Origin: Dorea sp. D27
Lineage (GTDB): Bacteria; Bacillota; Clostridia; Lachnospirales; Lachnospiraceae
Reading direction: 5' to 3'
Assembly: GCF_001185345.1 (NCBI RefSeq)
Contig: NZ_KQ236745.1
Span: 453,355 to 517,354, forward strand
DNA length: 64,000 nt
Below, piece by piece: positions 51,929-61,799 of this stretch. The notes under the pieces are model-generated. The model searched no databases and had not been told where the DNA came from. It saw only the letters and a list, made by a program, of their open reading frames with translations. The stretch's first letter is position 1. Every line of letters starts with the position of its first letter. A program made the position numbers and the translations under genes.

Positions 51929-53473
51929 ATGCTGGAGAAGTTGGATTTAACAAAATCATTGAGCAAGTCTGAATATAGGGACAAGATGTTGGAATTGGAG
52001 CCAAAACTTGGAAAACTACAGCGGGAGTGCCGTGAGCTAGGCATTCCGGTCATGATCGCTTTTGAAGGTTATGGTGCCGCCGGCAAGGGCGTACAGATCG
52101 GTGAGCTCATTCAGGCTTTGGATCCGAGAGGCTTTGAAGTGCATGCAGTGAAGAACGAGACGGAGGAAGAACGGCTGCACCCGTTCATGTGGAGGTTCTG
52201 GACAAAGATGCCTTCGAGAGGGCGGATCGCAATCTATGACAGCACATGGTACCGTAAGGTGCTGATCGACCGGTTCGACAAGAAGACGAAGAAGAAGGAC
52301 GTGTCGGCGGCCTATGATTCTATCTGCTCTTTTGAGCAGCAGCTGACGGACGACGGCATGGTGCTGATCAAAATATTTCTGGCTATAGATAAGAAGGAAC
52401 AGAAGAAGCGGTTTGAGAAGCTGCTGGATTCTAAAGAGACAGCGTGGAGAGTCAGCCAGGGTGACAGAAGGCGCAACAAGGATTTTGCACGATATGAAAA
52501 GATGAACGAAGATATGCTGGCCCGGACCGATACGGACTATGCGCCCTGGAATATCGTAGAAGCGACGGACCGGCGGTTTGCTGCGGCAAAAATTTATTCT
52601 ATCGTAATCCAGGCGCTGTCAGAGCGTGTAGACTGTGTGAAAAAAGAGCTGGAAGAAAGAGAAAATGTCAAGGTATACACGGCAGAAGACCTTCAGGAGC
52701 TGTCAGGGGAAGAGGCAGAAAAGGATAAGAAGCTCGGCGAATCCATACTGGCGAAGGCAGATCTGAGCCTTTCATATAGTAAAGAGGAGTATAAGAAGAG
52801 GCTGGATAAGCTGCAGAACAAAATGTCGAAACTGCACGGAGAACTGTACCGGAGAAGGATACCGGTCGTACTTGGATTTGAAGGGTGGGACGCAGGAGGA
52901 AAAGGCGGCGCAATCAAACGGCTGACAGCGAAGATGGATCCGAGAGGATACGTCGTCCGGCCGACGGCATCCCCAAATGATATCGAAAAGGCGCACCACT
53001 ATCTGTGGCGGTTCTGGACTGCTATGCCGAAAGCGGGGCACGTAGCCATATTCGACCGTACCTGGTACGGAAGGGTGATGGTAGAACGTATCGAAGGCTT
53101 CTGTACAAGAGGAGAGTGGCAGAGGGCTTATAAAGAAATCAATGATATGGAAAAAGACCTGACAGATGCAGGCGCCATCGTAATGAAGTTCTGGATGCAG
53201 ATCGATAGGGAGGAACAGGAGCGCAGGTTCAAAGCCCGGCAGGAGAATCCGGAAAAACAGTGGAAGATAACAGACGAAGACTGGAGGAACCGTGAGAAAT
53301 GGGACCAGTATGAAGAGGCGGTCAATGAGATGCTCATACGTACATCCACGGCAAAGGCCCCATGGATTGTCGTGGAAGGAAACTGTAAGTACTATGCAAG
53401 AATCAAAGTTTTAGAGACGGTAGTGGAGGCGATAGAAAAGCGCCTCGAAGCAGAAAAGAGGGATGATCGATGA
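51929..53473 (+). CDS. pap: Polyphosphate:AMP phosphotransferase (two-domain PPK2, class II)
   Basis: 514 residues with two PPK2 domains. Each has a Walker A, GYGAAGKG (47-54) and GWDAGGKG (about 318-325), followed by RFWTKMPSRGRIAIYDSTWY and RFWTAMPKAGHVAIFDRTWYGR. The C-terminal copy keeps the DRTWYGR lid residues; the N-terminal copy reads DSTWYRK and is probably structural, as in known class II PPK2 enzymes that make ADP from AMP with polyphosphate. ATG 51929 follows GGAGGG. Its stop overlaps the DUF2804 start (ATGA). Confidence 0.92.
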   Translation: MLEKLDLTKSLSKSEYRDKMLELEPKLGKLQRECRELGIPVMIAFEGYGAAGKGVQIGELIQALDPRGFEVHAVKNETEEERLHPFMWRFWTKMPSRGRIAIYDSTWYRKVLIDRFDKKTKKKDVSAAYDSICSFEQQLTDDGMVLIKIFLAIDKKEQKKRFEKLLDSKETAWRVSQGDRRRNKDFARYEKMNEDMLARTDTDYAPWNIVEATDRRFAAAKIYSIVIQALSERVDCVKKELEERENVKVYTAEDLQELSGEEAEKDKKLGESILAKADLSLSYSKEEYKKRLDKLQNKMSKLHGELYRRRIPVVLGFEGWDAGGKGGAIKRLTAKMDPRGYVVRPTASPNDIEKAHHYLWRFWTAMPKAGHVAIFDRTWYGRVMVERIEGFCTRGEWQRAYKEINDMEKDLTDAGAIVMKFWMQIDREEQERRFKARQENPEKQWKITDEDWRNREKWDQYEEAVNEMLIRTSTAKAPWIVVEGNCKYYARIKVLETVVEAIEKRLEAEKRDDR

Positions 53474-54492
53474 GAAACCACGAGGTGACGGAAATGCAGC
53501 CCTTGCTGACAGAAGACGGCTCTCTCAGAGAGCCGGGCTGGTCAAAAAGACTCTTACAGCAGTATGACAGGCGCCAGATCAAGGCGCCCAAGTTCAGGAT
53601 TAAGGAGTGGGATTACTATCTTGTACTGAATGAAGAGTTTGCGGGGGCGTTTACCATATCGGACGACGGCTATATCGGGCTGCAGTCCGTCTCGCTGCTG
53701 AATTTTAAGGAAGGGTGGGAACATACGGAGACGATACTGAATGCCTTTCCGATGGGGAAATTTGGGCTGCCCGCTACATCAGTGGCAGGCGACACGGTAT
53801 ACAGAGACAGGCGCCTGCAGATGCGCTTCGCCGTCGTGGAAGGACAGCGCCGCATTACGTGCAGCTTTGACAACTTTTATCATGGAAAGCCATTCTCATG
53901 CGATATCCTGCTGCATCAGCCTGACATGGACACGATGGTAATCGCGACACCGTGGAGAAATAAAAAAACAGCATTCTATTATAATCAGAAGATAAACTGT
54001 ATGAAAGCGGAAGGAGCCATGCATTACGATGGGAAAACATATACGTTCTGCCCGGATGCTGACTACGGAACGCTAGACTGGGGGCGGGGTGTGTGGACCT
54101 ATGACAACCGGTGGTACTGGGGATCCGGCAATGCCACGATTGACGGGAAGCCTTTTGGGTTCAATATCGGATACGGGTTCGGAGATACTTCGGCAGCGTC
54201 GGAAAATATGTTATTTTACGGCGGCAAGTGTCATAAATTAGATGATGTGACATTCCATATTCCTAAGAATGATTATATGGAGCCTTGGACATTCACATCG
54301 AGCGACGGGCGGTTCGAGATGGACTTTGAACCGGTTCTTGACAGGGCGGCCAGGACATCGGCCCTCGTCATCGTGACAGACCAGCATCAGGTGTTCGGCA
54401 AAATGAGCGGGCGGGCGGTTCTGGATGACGGGGAAGTGATAGAAGTAAAAGATATGATGTGTTTTGCAGAAGAGGTACATAACAGGTATTAA
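53470..54492 (+). CDS. DUF2804 family protein
   Basis: 340 residues, beta-rich, rich in Trp and Tyr, no signal peptide. It opens with a short segment ending in LREPGWSKRLLQQYDR and contains YGTLDWGRGVWTYDNRWYWGSG, characteristic of DUF2804, whose fold is related to lipocalin/CrtC-like beta barrels. Function unknown. The start codon overlaps the PPK2 stop, so it is co-translated with a polyphosphate-dependent enzyme; any metabolic connection is speculative. Confidence 0.85.
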   Translation: MRNHEVTEMQPLLTEDGSLREPGWSKRLLQQYDRRQIKAPKFRIKEWDYYLVLNEEFAGAFTISDDGYIGLQSVSLLNFKEGWEHTETILNAFPMGKFGLPATSVAGDTVYRDRRLQMRFAVVEGQRRITCSFDNFYHGKPFSCDILLHQPDMDTMVIATPWRNKKTAFYYNQKINCMKAEGAMHYDGKTYTFCPDADYGTLDWGRGVWTYDNRWYWGSGNATIDGKPFGFNIGYGFGDTSAASENMLFYGGKCHKLDDVTFHIPKNDYMEPWTFTSSDGRFEMDFEPVLDRAARTSALVIVTDQHQVFGKMSGRAVLDDGEVIEVKDMMCFAEEVHNRY

Positions 54493-54510
54493 AGGAGCGG
54501 AGGATTGAGG

Positions 54511-55518
54511 ATGACAATCAGGGAACAGCTGGAACGAAGGGAAATCGAATATTTGAGTCCATATGCCGCACTGAGCAAGGATTCCCGGGGAAGGAAGAAG
54601 GAAGAGGAAGAATGTGATATCCGGCCCGTATTCCAGAGGGACAGAGACAGAATCCTGCACTGTAAGGCGTTCCGGAGGCTGAAACAGAAGACGCAGGTGT
54701 TTCTGCTTCCGAAAGGGGATCACTACCGCACGAGGCTTACCCACACGCTGGAAGTGTCGCAGAATGCCAGGACGGTGGCAAAGGCGCTGCGCTTGAACGA
54801 AGATTTGGTGGAGGCTATCGCACTGGGCCATGATCTTGGGCATACGCCCTTCGGCCATGCGGGAGAGAGGGCGTTAAACGATGTTAATCCAGATGGGTTC
54901 CGCCACAATGAACAGAGTGTCAGAGTAGTCGAATGCCTGGAAAAGCAGGGGGAAGGCCTGAACCTCACGTGGGAGGTCCTCGACGGAGTATTAAACCATA
55001 AGTCCAGCGGCAGCCCCCACACGCTGGAAGGGCAGATTGTACAGCTGTCGGATAAGATTGCCTATATCAACCATGACATAGATGATGCCGTGCGGGGAGG
55101 CATCCTGAAAGAGGAGGATATTCCCGCCAGATACACGGATATACTGGGCAATACGACCAAAGTGAGGCTCGACACGATGATTCACAATGTCATCACCAAC
55201 AGTATGAACCAGCCAAAGATCAGCATGTCACAGGAGGTGCGGGAAGCTACGCTTGGCCTCCGGAGATTCATGTTTGAGAATGTATACCAGAATCCTACGG
55301 CAAAGGGAGAAGAAGTCAAGGCTGTCAATATGATTACCAACTTGTATGAGTATTATATAAGGCATATGGAGCTTCTGCCCGGGCAGTATCTGTCCATGAT
55401 GGATGCAAACGGGGTGAGCAGGGAACAGATCGTGTGTGATTACATTGCCGGAATGACGGATACATACGCAGTAAAGAAGTTTGAAGAATTTTTTGTACCG
55501 GAATCTTGGAAAATTTAA
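54511..55518 (+). CDS. dgt: Deoxyguanosinetriphosphate triphosphohydrolase-like protein
   Basis: 335 residues, HD superfamily. Metal ligands are in RTRLTHTLEVSQNAR, LGHDLGHTPFGHAGE and LSDKIAYINHDIDDA. The family splits dNTPs into deoxynucleoside and triphosphate; this is the short Bacillus/Clostridium type, whose true substrate range is less certain than E. coli Dgt. ATG 54511 has GGAGG seven bases upstream; a TTG at 54505 is too close to it. dgt directly before dnaG is a conserved clostridial order. Confidence 0.93.
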   Translation: MTIREQLERREIEYLSPYAALSKDSRGRKKEEEECDIRPVFQRDRDRILHCKAFRRLKQKTQVFLLPKGDHYRTRLTHTLEVSQNARTVAKALRLNEDLVEAIALGHDLGHTPFGHAGERALNDVNPDGFRHNEQSVRVVECLEKQGEGLNLTWEVLDGVLNHKSSGSPHTLEGQIVQLSDKIAYINHDIDDAVRGGILKEEDIPARYTDILGNTTKVRLDTMIHNVITNSMNQPKISMSQEVREATLGLRRFMFENVYQNPTAKGEEVKAVNMITNLYEYYIRHMELLPGQYLSMMDANGVSREQIVCDYIAGMTDTYAVKKFEEFFVPESWKI

Positions 55519-55564
55519 AGGAAATCTAATGGTTTTGTCGAATACTATATATGAGGACATTTTT

Positions 55565-55597
55565 ACCCGGAGCAGTATAAATGATTCTGCGCCGGGT
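55565..55597 (+). other. Stem in the dgt-dnaG gap
   Basis: ACCCGG (55565-55570) and CCGGGT (55592-55597), with AGCAG/CTGC extending the stem. No T run follows, so it may be a leader structure of dnaG or a weak terminator of dgt. Confidence 0.4.
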
Positions 55598-55623
55598 ATC
55601 TCAGCGTAAATATAGGAGGAACG

Positions 55624-57393
55624 ATGTATTATTCAGATGATCTGATTGAAGAAGTGAGAGCAAAAAATGACATAGTAGATGTGATTTCAGGTTATGTGAA
55701 ACTGCAGAAAAAAGGAAGTTCCTATTTTGGATTATGTCCGTTTCATAATGAAAAGTCGCCGTCATTTTCAGTCAGCAGACAGAAGCAGATGTATTACTGC
55801 TTCGGGTGCGGTGCCGGAGGAAACGTCTTTACTTTCATAATGGAATATGAAAATTATACATTTGTGGAAGCGCTCCGTTATCTGGCGGAACGCGCAGGCG
55901 TCGAGCTGCCGGAGCAGGACGATTCCGAAGAGGCGAAGAAAAAGGCGGGGGTGAGGACGACTCTGCTGGAAATCAATAAGCTGGCGGCACAGTTTTATTA
56001 TGCGCAGCTGAAAGACGCAAGAGGTGAGCATGCGTTAGACTATCTGAAACGCCGGGAGCTGAGTGACGACACGATACGCGCTTTCGGACTTGGGTATTCC
56101 GGCAAGTCCGGGAAAGAACTGTACAGATACTTGAAGTCTAAAGGGTACTCAGACGACATATTGTTTAAGGCGGGACTGATTGCGTTTAACGAACGAAGCG
56201 GTCCTTATGACAAGTTCTGGAACCGAGTCATGTTTCCAATCATGGACGCGAACAGCAAGGTCATTGGATTCGGGGGCCGTGTGATGGGCGACGGACAGCC
56301 TAAATACCTCAACTCTCCGGAGACGATGATATTTGATAAGAGCAGAAACCTGTATGGGCTCAACAGGGCAAGAACCTTCAGGAAACCTTATTTTCTGCTC
56401 TGCGAGGGGTATATGGACGTGATATCTCTGCACCAGGCCGGATTCGGCAATGCGGTAGCTTCGCTGGGGACAGCGCTTACTTCGGGACATGCTTCCCTCA
56501 TCCGGAGGTATGTCGAAGAAGTGTATCTGACCTATGACAGCGATGAGGCGGGGACCAAAGCGGCGCTCAGGGCCGCGCCTATTCTAAAAGAAGCTGGAAT
56601 CACTGCCAGGGTTATCCGCATGGAACCGTACAAAGACCCGGATGAGTTCATCAAGAACCTGGGAGCGGAGGCTTTCGAGGAACGGATTGGCAAGGCACGG
56701 AACGGATTCATGTTCGGCCTGGAAATTCTGGAGAAGCAGTATGACATGAAGTCTCCGGAAGGCAAGACGGAATTCATGCGGGCGGCAGCCACAAGGCTTA
56801 CAGAGTTTGACGAGGAGATTGAACGGAATAATTACATAGAAGCAGTAGCGGGCGCATATCACGTCGGCTACGAAGATTTGAGAAAGCTGGTCGGGAAGAT
56901 GGCAATCCAGAAAGGGCTTGCGAAGCCTGTCGTCAGGGCAAAGACAGCGTCTGGACGGGAGAAGGAAAATGGTATTGTCAAATCCCAGAAAATACTGCTT
57001 ACGTGGCTGATTGAGGAAGAGAGCATCTTCCGGCAGATTGAAAAATATATCAAGCCTTCGGATTTCTCGGGAGGGCTGTACCGGACGGTTGCACAGCTTC
57101 TGTATGAACAGTATGATGCAGGAGAAGTGAATCCTGCAAAGCTTATGAATCATTTCACGGATGAGGAAGAGCACCGGGAGGTTGCAGGACTGTTCCACAC
57201 GAAGATCAAAGAACTTTCAACGGCCGCTGAGCAGGAAAAAGCACTGAAGGAAACGGTAATACGGGTCAAAAGCCACGGTATCGAGGAGGCCACACGGAAT
57301 CTGGAACCTACGGATATCCAGGGACTACAACAGTTGATGGAAGACAAAAGAGCCTTGCAGGGCCTTGAAAAACTGCATATTTCTGTCAATTAA
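55624..57393 (+). CDS. dnaG: DNA primase
   Basis: 589 residues. N-terminal CHC2 zinc finger (Cys38, His41, Cys59, Cys62 in LCPFHNEKSPSF and MYYCFGCGAGG), a TOPRIM RNA-polymerase core (LLCEGYMDVISLHQAG; YDSDEAGTKAA) and a helicase-binding C-terminus that looks complete. It lays the RNA primers for replication. ATG 55624 follows ATAGGAGGAACG. rpoD follows after 39 bases, the classic macromolecular-synthesis pairing. Confidence 0.97.
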   Translation: MYYSDDLIEEVRAKNDIVDVISGYVKLQKKGSSYFGLCPFHNEKSPSFSVSRQKQMYYCFGCGAGGNVFTFIMEYENYTFVEALRYLAERAGVELPEQDDSEEAKKKAGVRTTLLEINKLAAQFYYAQLKDARGEHALDYLKRRELSDDTIRAFGLGYSGKSGKELYRYLKSKGYSDDILFKAGLIAFNERSGPYDKFWNRVMFPIMDANSKVIGFGGRVMGDGQPKYLNSPETMIFDKSRNLYGLNRARTFRKPYFLLCEGYMDVISLHQAGFGNAVASLGTALTSGHASLIRRYVEEVYLTYDSDEAGTKAALRAAPILKEAGITARVIRMEPYKDPDEFIKNLGAEAFEERIGKARNGFMFGLEILEKQYDMKSPEGKTEFMRAAATRLTEFDEEIERNNYIEAVAGAYHVGYEDLRKLVGKMAIQKGLAKPVVRAKTASGREKENGIVKSQKILLTWLIEEESIFRQIEKYIKPSDFSGGLYRTVAQLLYEQYDAGEVNPAKLMNHFTDEEEHREVAGLFHTKIKELSTAAEQEKALKETVIRVKSHGIEEATRNLEPTDIQGLQQLMEDKRALQGLEKLHISVN

Positions 57394-57432
57394 GGATAAA
57401 ATATAAACAAGCAATGAGAGGATGGACACTAC

Positions 57433-58546
57433 ATGGAAGAAAACACAGTGAAATTTGAGGAGAAATTAAAAGAACTGGTATCTCTCGGAAAAAAGAAGAA
57501 AAGTATTCTGGAGCTTCAGGAGATCAACGATTTCTTCTCTGACATGGAACTTGAATCCGAACAGATGGAAAGAGTGTTTGAGCACCTGGAAACAAACAAT
57601 ATCGATGTGCTGCGCATCAGCGGGGACGACGATGATATCGACGACGCAGATATCATCATCTCCGAAGAAGATGAGGTAGATGTTGAGAAAATAGATCTCT
57701 CTGTTCCGGACGGTATCAGCATAGAAGATCCTGTCCGCATGTATCTGAAAGAAATAGGTAAAGTTCCGCTTCTTACGGCGGATGAGGAAGTCGACCTTGC
57801 AAAACGGATGGCAGACGGGGACGAGGAGGCCAAAAAGAGGCTGGCAGAAGCGAACCTTCGTCTTGTAGTCAGTATCGCCAAGCGTTATGTAGGGCGGGGG
57901 ATGCTGTTTCTTGACCTGATTCAGGAAGGGAACCTGGGACTGATCAAAGCGGTAGAAAAATTTGATTACCATAAAGGGTTCAAGTTCAGCACGTATGCCA
58001 CGTGGTGGATCCGTCAGGCGATTACCAGAGCGATTGCCGACCAGGCAAGAACCATCCGGATTCCGGTCCATATGGTAGAGACGATCAACAAGCTGATCCG
58101 TGTGTCCAGACAATTGTTGCAGGAACTGGGAAGAGAACCTACGCCGGAGGAGATTGCGGCCGAACTGGACATGCCGGTGGAGAGAGTGAGGGAAATCCTT
58201 AAAAATCTCCCAGGAGCCGGTGTCGCTTGAGACGCCGATTGGTGAGGAAGAAGACAGCCATCTCGGCGATTTCATACAGGATGACAACGTACCCGTACCT
58301 GCGGAGGCAGCGGCTCAGACACTTCTGAAAGAGCAGCTTGACGAGGTGCTGGATACATTGACAGAGAGGGAACAGAAGGTGCTCCGCCTGAGATTCGGCA
58401 TGAATGATGGACGGGCCCGCACGCTGGAGGAAGTAGGCAAGGAATTTGACGTAACGAGGGAAAGAATCCGTCAGATTGAGGCGAAAGCGCTCAGAAAGCT
58501 TCGTCATCCGAGCCGCAGCAGAAAATTAAGAGATTATCTGGATTAA
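57433..58546 (+). CDS. rpoD: Primary sigma factor RpoD/SigA, apparent frameshift at 58201-58205
   Basis: The frame from ATG 57433 gives sigma regions 1.1, 1.2 ([14 protein letters not shown]), 2 ([35 protein letters not shown]) and most of 3, then stops at 58230. A second frame to 58546 gives the rest of region 3 and region 4 ([41 protein letters not shown]). One extra A in the run AAAAA (58201-58205) explains it: with four A the sequence reads [15 protein letters not shown], the normal SigA text. An essential gene cannot be broken in this way, so a sequencing error is the simplest explanation. Intact length would be about 370 residues. Confidence 0.93.
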
Positions 58547-58559
58547 GGAAGAGGCGCCT

Positions 58560-59252
58560 ATGGAACTATCAAAAAGACTGCGTGCAGTAGCCGGTCTTGT
58601 GACAGAGGGCGCCTCTGTTGCAGATATCGGTACTGACCACGGATATATACCAATATATCTTATCATGTCTGGAACCGCCAGGAAGGCGATTGCCTCGGAT
58701 ATCAATGCAGGACCGCTTGAGAGGGCCAGGATACATATTCAGGAGAGCGGCGCGGCCGGCCAGATTGAGACGAGACGTTCGGACGGGCTGGAGGCGGTCA
58801 GGCCGGGAGAGGCAGACACGATGATAGCGGCCGGAATGGGCGGGGGGCTAATCATCAGGATACTGGAAGCCGGGAAAGCAGTGACCGGGCAGATGAAAGA
58901 GCTGATTCTCCAGCCCCAGTCTGAAATCAAAAAGGTACGGAGCTATCTGGTCAGCCATGGCTTTTCCATAGCGGAAGAAGATATGGTGGAGGAAGAAGGA
59001 AAGTACTATCCCATGATGAAAGTAGTGCACGGAACCGCAGGGGTATATACGGAGGCAGAGCTGCTCTATGGAAAGCTGCTGTTGGAACAGCGGCATCCAG
59101 TATTAAAGGAATATCTGCTGAGGGAGAAGCGTATAAAGAATGATATAGCTGTCCGGCTGGGCGGCAGCAGAAACGCGCGCTCCAGAGAGCGCGAAAGCGA
59201 GATCGAAAAGGAGCTTCGCCTTATAGATGAGGCTCTTGACCACTATAGATAG
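58560..59252 (+). CDS. trmK: tRNA (adenine(22)-N(1))-methyltransferase
   Basis: 230 residues. Rossmann methyltransferase with SAM motif ASVADIGTDHGYIPIYL and the GMGGGLIIRIL segment typical of TrmK, ending in a helical coil. It methylates A22 of tRNA using S-adenosylmethionine. It begins 13 bases after the rpoD stop with GGAAGAGG upstream; trmK after sigA is conserved in Firmicutes. Confidence 0.93.
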   Translation: MELSKRLRAVAGLVTEGASVADIGTDHGYIPIYLIMSGTARKAIASDINAGPLERARIHIQESGAAGQIETRRSDGLEAVRPGEADTMIAAGMGGGLIIRILEAGKAVTGQMKELILQPQSEIKKVRSYLVSHGFSIAEEDMVEEEGKYYPMMKVVHGTAGVYTEAELLYGKLLLEQRHPVLKEYLLREKRIKNDIAVRLGGSRNARSRERESEIEKELRLIDEALDHYR

Positions 59253-59271
59253 CAGAGAGGAAGGTTTTGGT

Positions 59272-60051
59272 ATGCTTTGCCAGGAAATCATAGATATTAT
59301 AGAGAAGAGCTATCCGGAAAAGTACGCGCTTGACTGGGATAACGTAGGACTGCTTGCGGGCAGGGACGACAAGGAAGTAACACGTATCTACATCGCTCTG
59401 GATGCGACGGACGAGGTCGTAGAAGCAGCGGCGGAACAGGGGGCGGATATGCTTATCACCCATCATCCTCTCATATTCGGCGGTCTCAGGCAGGTGACAA
59501 ACCGTGACTTTATCGGGCGGCGTATTATCAAACTGCTGCAGAATGACATATCTTATTATGCGATGCATACAAATTATGATGTACTCGGTATGGCGGATCT
59601 GTCCGGAAGGATGCTCCATCTTCACGATGCCGAAGTGCTGGAAGTGACTTGGGATGACGGAAGCCAGGAAGGAATCGGCAGAGTGGCTGATTTAGAGGAG
59701 TCCATATCGCTTGCAGAATGTGCCGAGGCGGTAAAGGCCAGCTTCAACCCGGGACCGGTCAAGGTGTTCGGGGAGCTCGGGCGCAGGATCAAGAGAGTAG
59801 CCATATCGCCGGGAGCGGGCAAAAGCATGATTGGAGCAGCGCTCGGCAAGAAAGCAGACGTACTTGTCACTGGGGATATCGACCATCATACGGGCATTGA
59901 CGCGGTGGCGGAAGGACTCTGCATTATAGATGCCGGGCATTATGGGGTGGAACATATCTTTGTTGAAGATATGAAAAGATATCTGGAAGAGCATGCCCAA
60001 GGTATAGAAGTGGCTGCCGCACCCATCCGGCATCCGTTTGTAATCATTTGA
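59272..60051 (+). CDS. Nif3-like dinuclear metal centre protein
   Basis: 259 residues. Nif3/YqfO family: LDWDNVGLLAG near the start, metal-binding ITHHPLIFGG and MHTNYDVL, and the C-terminal TGDIDHHTGIDA and DAGHYGVEHI histidines. It lacks the inserted PII-like domain of longer YqfO proteins. Possible GTP cyclohydrolase I-type activity has been proposed for relatives; the role is not settled. ATG 59272 follows AGAGAGGAAGG, 19 bases after trmK, the usual neighbour. Confidence 0.92.
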   Translation: MLCQEIIDIIEKSYPEKYALDWDNVGLLAGRDDKEVTRIYIALDATDEVVEAAAEQGADMLITHHPLIFGGLRQVTNRDFIGRRIIKLLQNDISYYAMHTNYDVLGMADLSGRMLHLHDAEVLEVTWDDGSQEGIGRVADLEESISLAECAEAVKASFNPGPVKVFGELGRRIKRVAISPGAGKSMIGAALGKKADVLVTGDIDHHTGIDAVAEGLCIIDAGHYGVEHIFVEDMKRYLEEHAQGIEVAAAPIRHPFVII

Positions 60052-60100
60052 GCTTTGCACGACGTAACCACAGGACGGATGACGGGAGAAGGAGGAAGAT

Positions 60101-61768
60101 ATGGATAAGGAATTGTACAGCGTACAGATAGGGGACGAGATAAAGCGCTATGAGAGCGGGACTACATATGAGCAGATTGCCCGGGAATACCAGAAGGATT
60201 ATCCTTATGACATCGTGCTGATATTTGTGAACGGTCGACTTCAGGAGCTTTATAAGCCGTTAAAATCCGATTGTGTAGTCAGCTTTGTGACGACTGCGGA
60301 GAATATCGGTCATAAGACGTACAAGAGAAGCATGAGCCTGATGCTTGTAAAGGCTGTCTATGACGTGGCCAACCACGAGGCCATCGACAAAGTGAGAATC
60401 CATTTCGCGGTGAGCAAAGGATATTTCTGCACGGTAGAAGGAGATATCGAATTGAACCAGGATTTTCTTGATAAAGTAGAGGCGCGTATGCGCGAGATGG
60501 TCGAGATGGATATGCCTATCCATAAAAGAAGCATCCATACGGACGATGCTGTCGCGCTGTTCCGCCAGCATGGAATGCGGGATAAGGAGAGGCTGTTTGA
60601 ATATAGGAGAGTGTCGAAGGTCAATATATACAGCATGAATGAATTTGAAGACTATTACTACGGATACATGGTTCCGAGCGCCGGTTATCTGAAGTATTTT
60701 AAACTGTACCTGTATGATGAAGGGTTTGTCGTACAGATGCCGGTGGAAGAGGCGCCGGATATCGTCCCTCCGTTCGAACCGCAGAACAAGTTATTCCAGG
60801 TGCTTAAAGAATCTACAAAGTGGGGCGATATACAAGGCATCGAGACAGTCGGTGCGCTGAACGACAAGATAACGAAGAGCGATGTACGGGAAGTGGTGCT
60901 CGTTCAGGAGGCGATGCAGGAGAAGAAGATTGCAGACATAGCTTCAGAGATAGCAGGGCGTCCGGAGATTAAATTTGTCCTTATCGCCGGCCCGTCCTCA
61001 TCCGGAAAAACGACATTTTCACACAGGCTCTCCATCCAGCTTCGGGCAAACGGGCTCGTTCCGCATCCGATAGCCGTGGACAATTATTTTGTGGAGAGAG
61101 AGGACAATCCGAAGGATGCGGACGGAAATTATGATTTCGAGTGCCTTGAGGCCGTGGACGTGGATCTGTTTAACAGACAGCTTCGTGAGCTGACAGAGGG
61201 AAAAGAAGTTATCATTCCGAATTTTAATTTCGTAACGGGACATAAGGAGTATACGAACAAGCCTAAGAAGCTCGGAGAGAACGACGTGCTTGTAATCGAA
61301 GGAATCCACTGTCTGAATCCAAAGCTTACCGAACAGCTGGCGGATGAGAACAAATATAAGATATATATCAGTGGCCTGACGCAGCTGAATATCGATGAGC
61401 ACAACAGGATTCCGACCACTGACGGCAGGCTGATACGCAGAATCGTACGAGATGCAAGGACCCGCGGTTCGTCTGCCAGAAGGACTATCAGCATGTGGCC
61501 ATCCGTGAGGAGGGGAGAGGAGCGGAACATATTTCCGTTCCAGGAAGAGGCGGACGTGATGTTCAATTCTGCCCTCATCTATGAGCTTGCGGTCCTGAAG
61601 CCGTATGTGGAGGCTCTTTTGTTTGGCATCGAGAAGGACTCCGTGGAATATATAGAGGCAAAAAGGCTTCTGAAATTCCTCGATTATTTTGTGGGGATTG
61701 GAAGTGAGTATGTGCCGACAAATTCCCTGCTCAGAGAATTTATCGGCGGAGGCTGCTTTAACGTGTAA
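60101..61768 (+). CDS. Nucleoside kinase, uridine-kinase type with N-terminal ThrRS-like region
   Basis: 555 residues. The first 70 residues resemble a TGS domain, followed by a ThrRS second-additional-domain-like region; the C-terminal half is a PRK/uridine kinase domain with P-loop GPSSSGKTTF (297-306), HPIAVDNYF and VIEGIHCLNP. This architecture is common in clostridia and is annotated as nucleoside kinase; substrate is probably uridine or another nucleoside, not verified. ATG 60101 follows AGAAGGAGGAAG. Confidence 0.9.
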   Translation: MDKELYSVQIGDEIKRYESGTTYEQIAREYQKDYPYDIVLIFVNGRLQELYKPLKSDCVVSFVTTAENIGHKTYKRSMSLMLVKAVYDVANHEAIDKVRIHFAVSKGYFCTVEGDIELNQDFLDKVEARMREMVEMDMPIHKRSIHTDDAVALFRQHGMRDKERLFEYRRVSKVNIYSMNEFEDYYYGYMVPSAGYLKYFKLYLYDEGFVVQMPVEEAPDIVPPFEPQNKLFQVLKESTKWGDIQGIETVGALNDKITKSDVREVVLVQEAMQEKKIADIASEIAGRPEIKFVLIAGPSSSGKTTFSHRLSIQLRANGLVPHPIAVDNYFVEREDNPKDADGNYDFECLEAVDVDLFNRQLRELTEGKEVIIPNFNFVTGHKEYTNKPKKLGENDVLVIEGIHCLNPKLTEQLADENKYKIYISGLTQLNIDEHNRIPTTDGRLIRRIVRDARTRGSSARRTISMWPSVRRGEERNIFPFQEEADVMFNSALIYELAVLKPYVEALLFGIEKDSVEYIEAKRLLKFLDYFVGIGSEYVPTNSLLREFIGGGCFNV

Positions 61769-61799
61769 GGAACAGATAGGAAGGACTCCGAAGGGAGAA

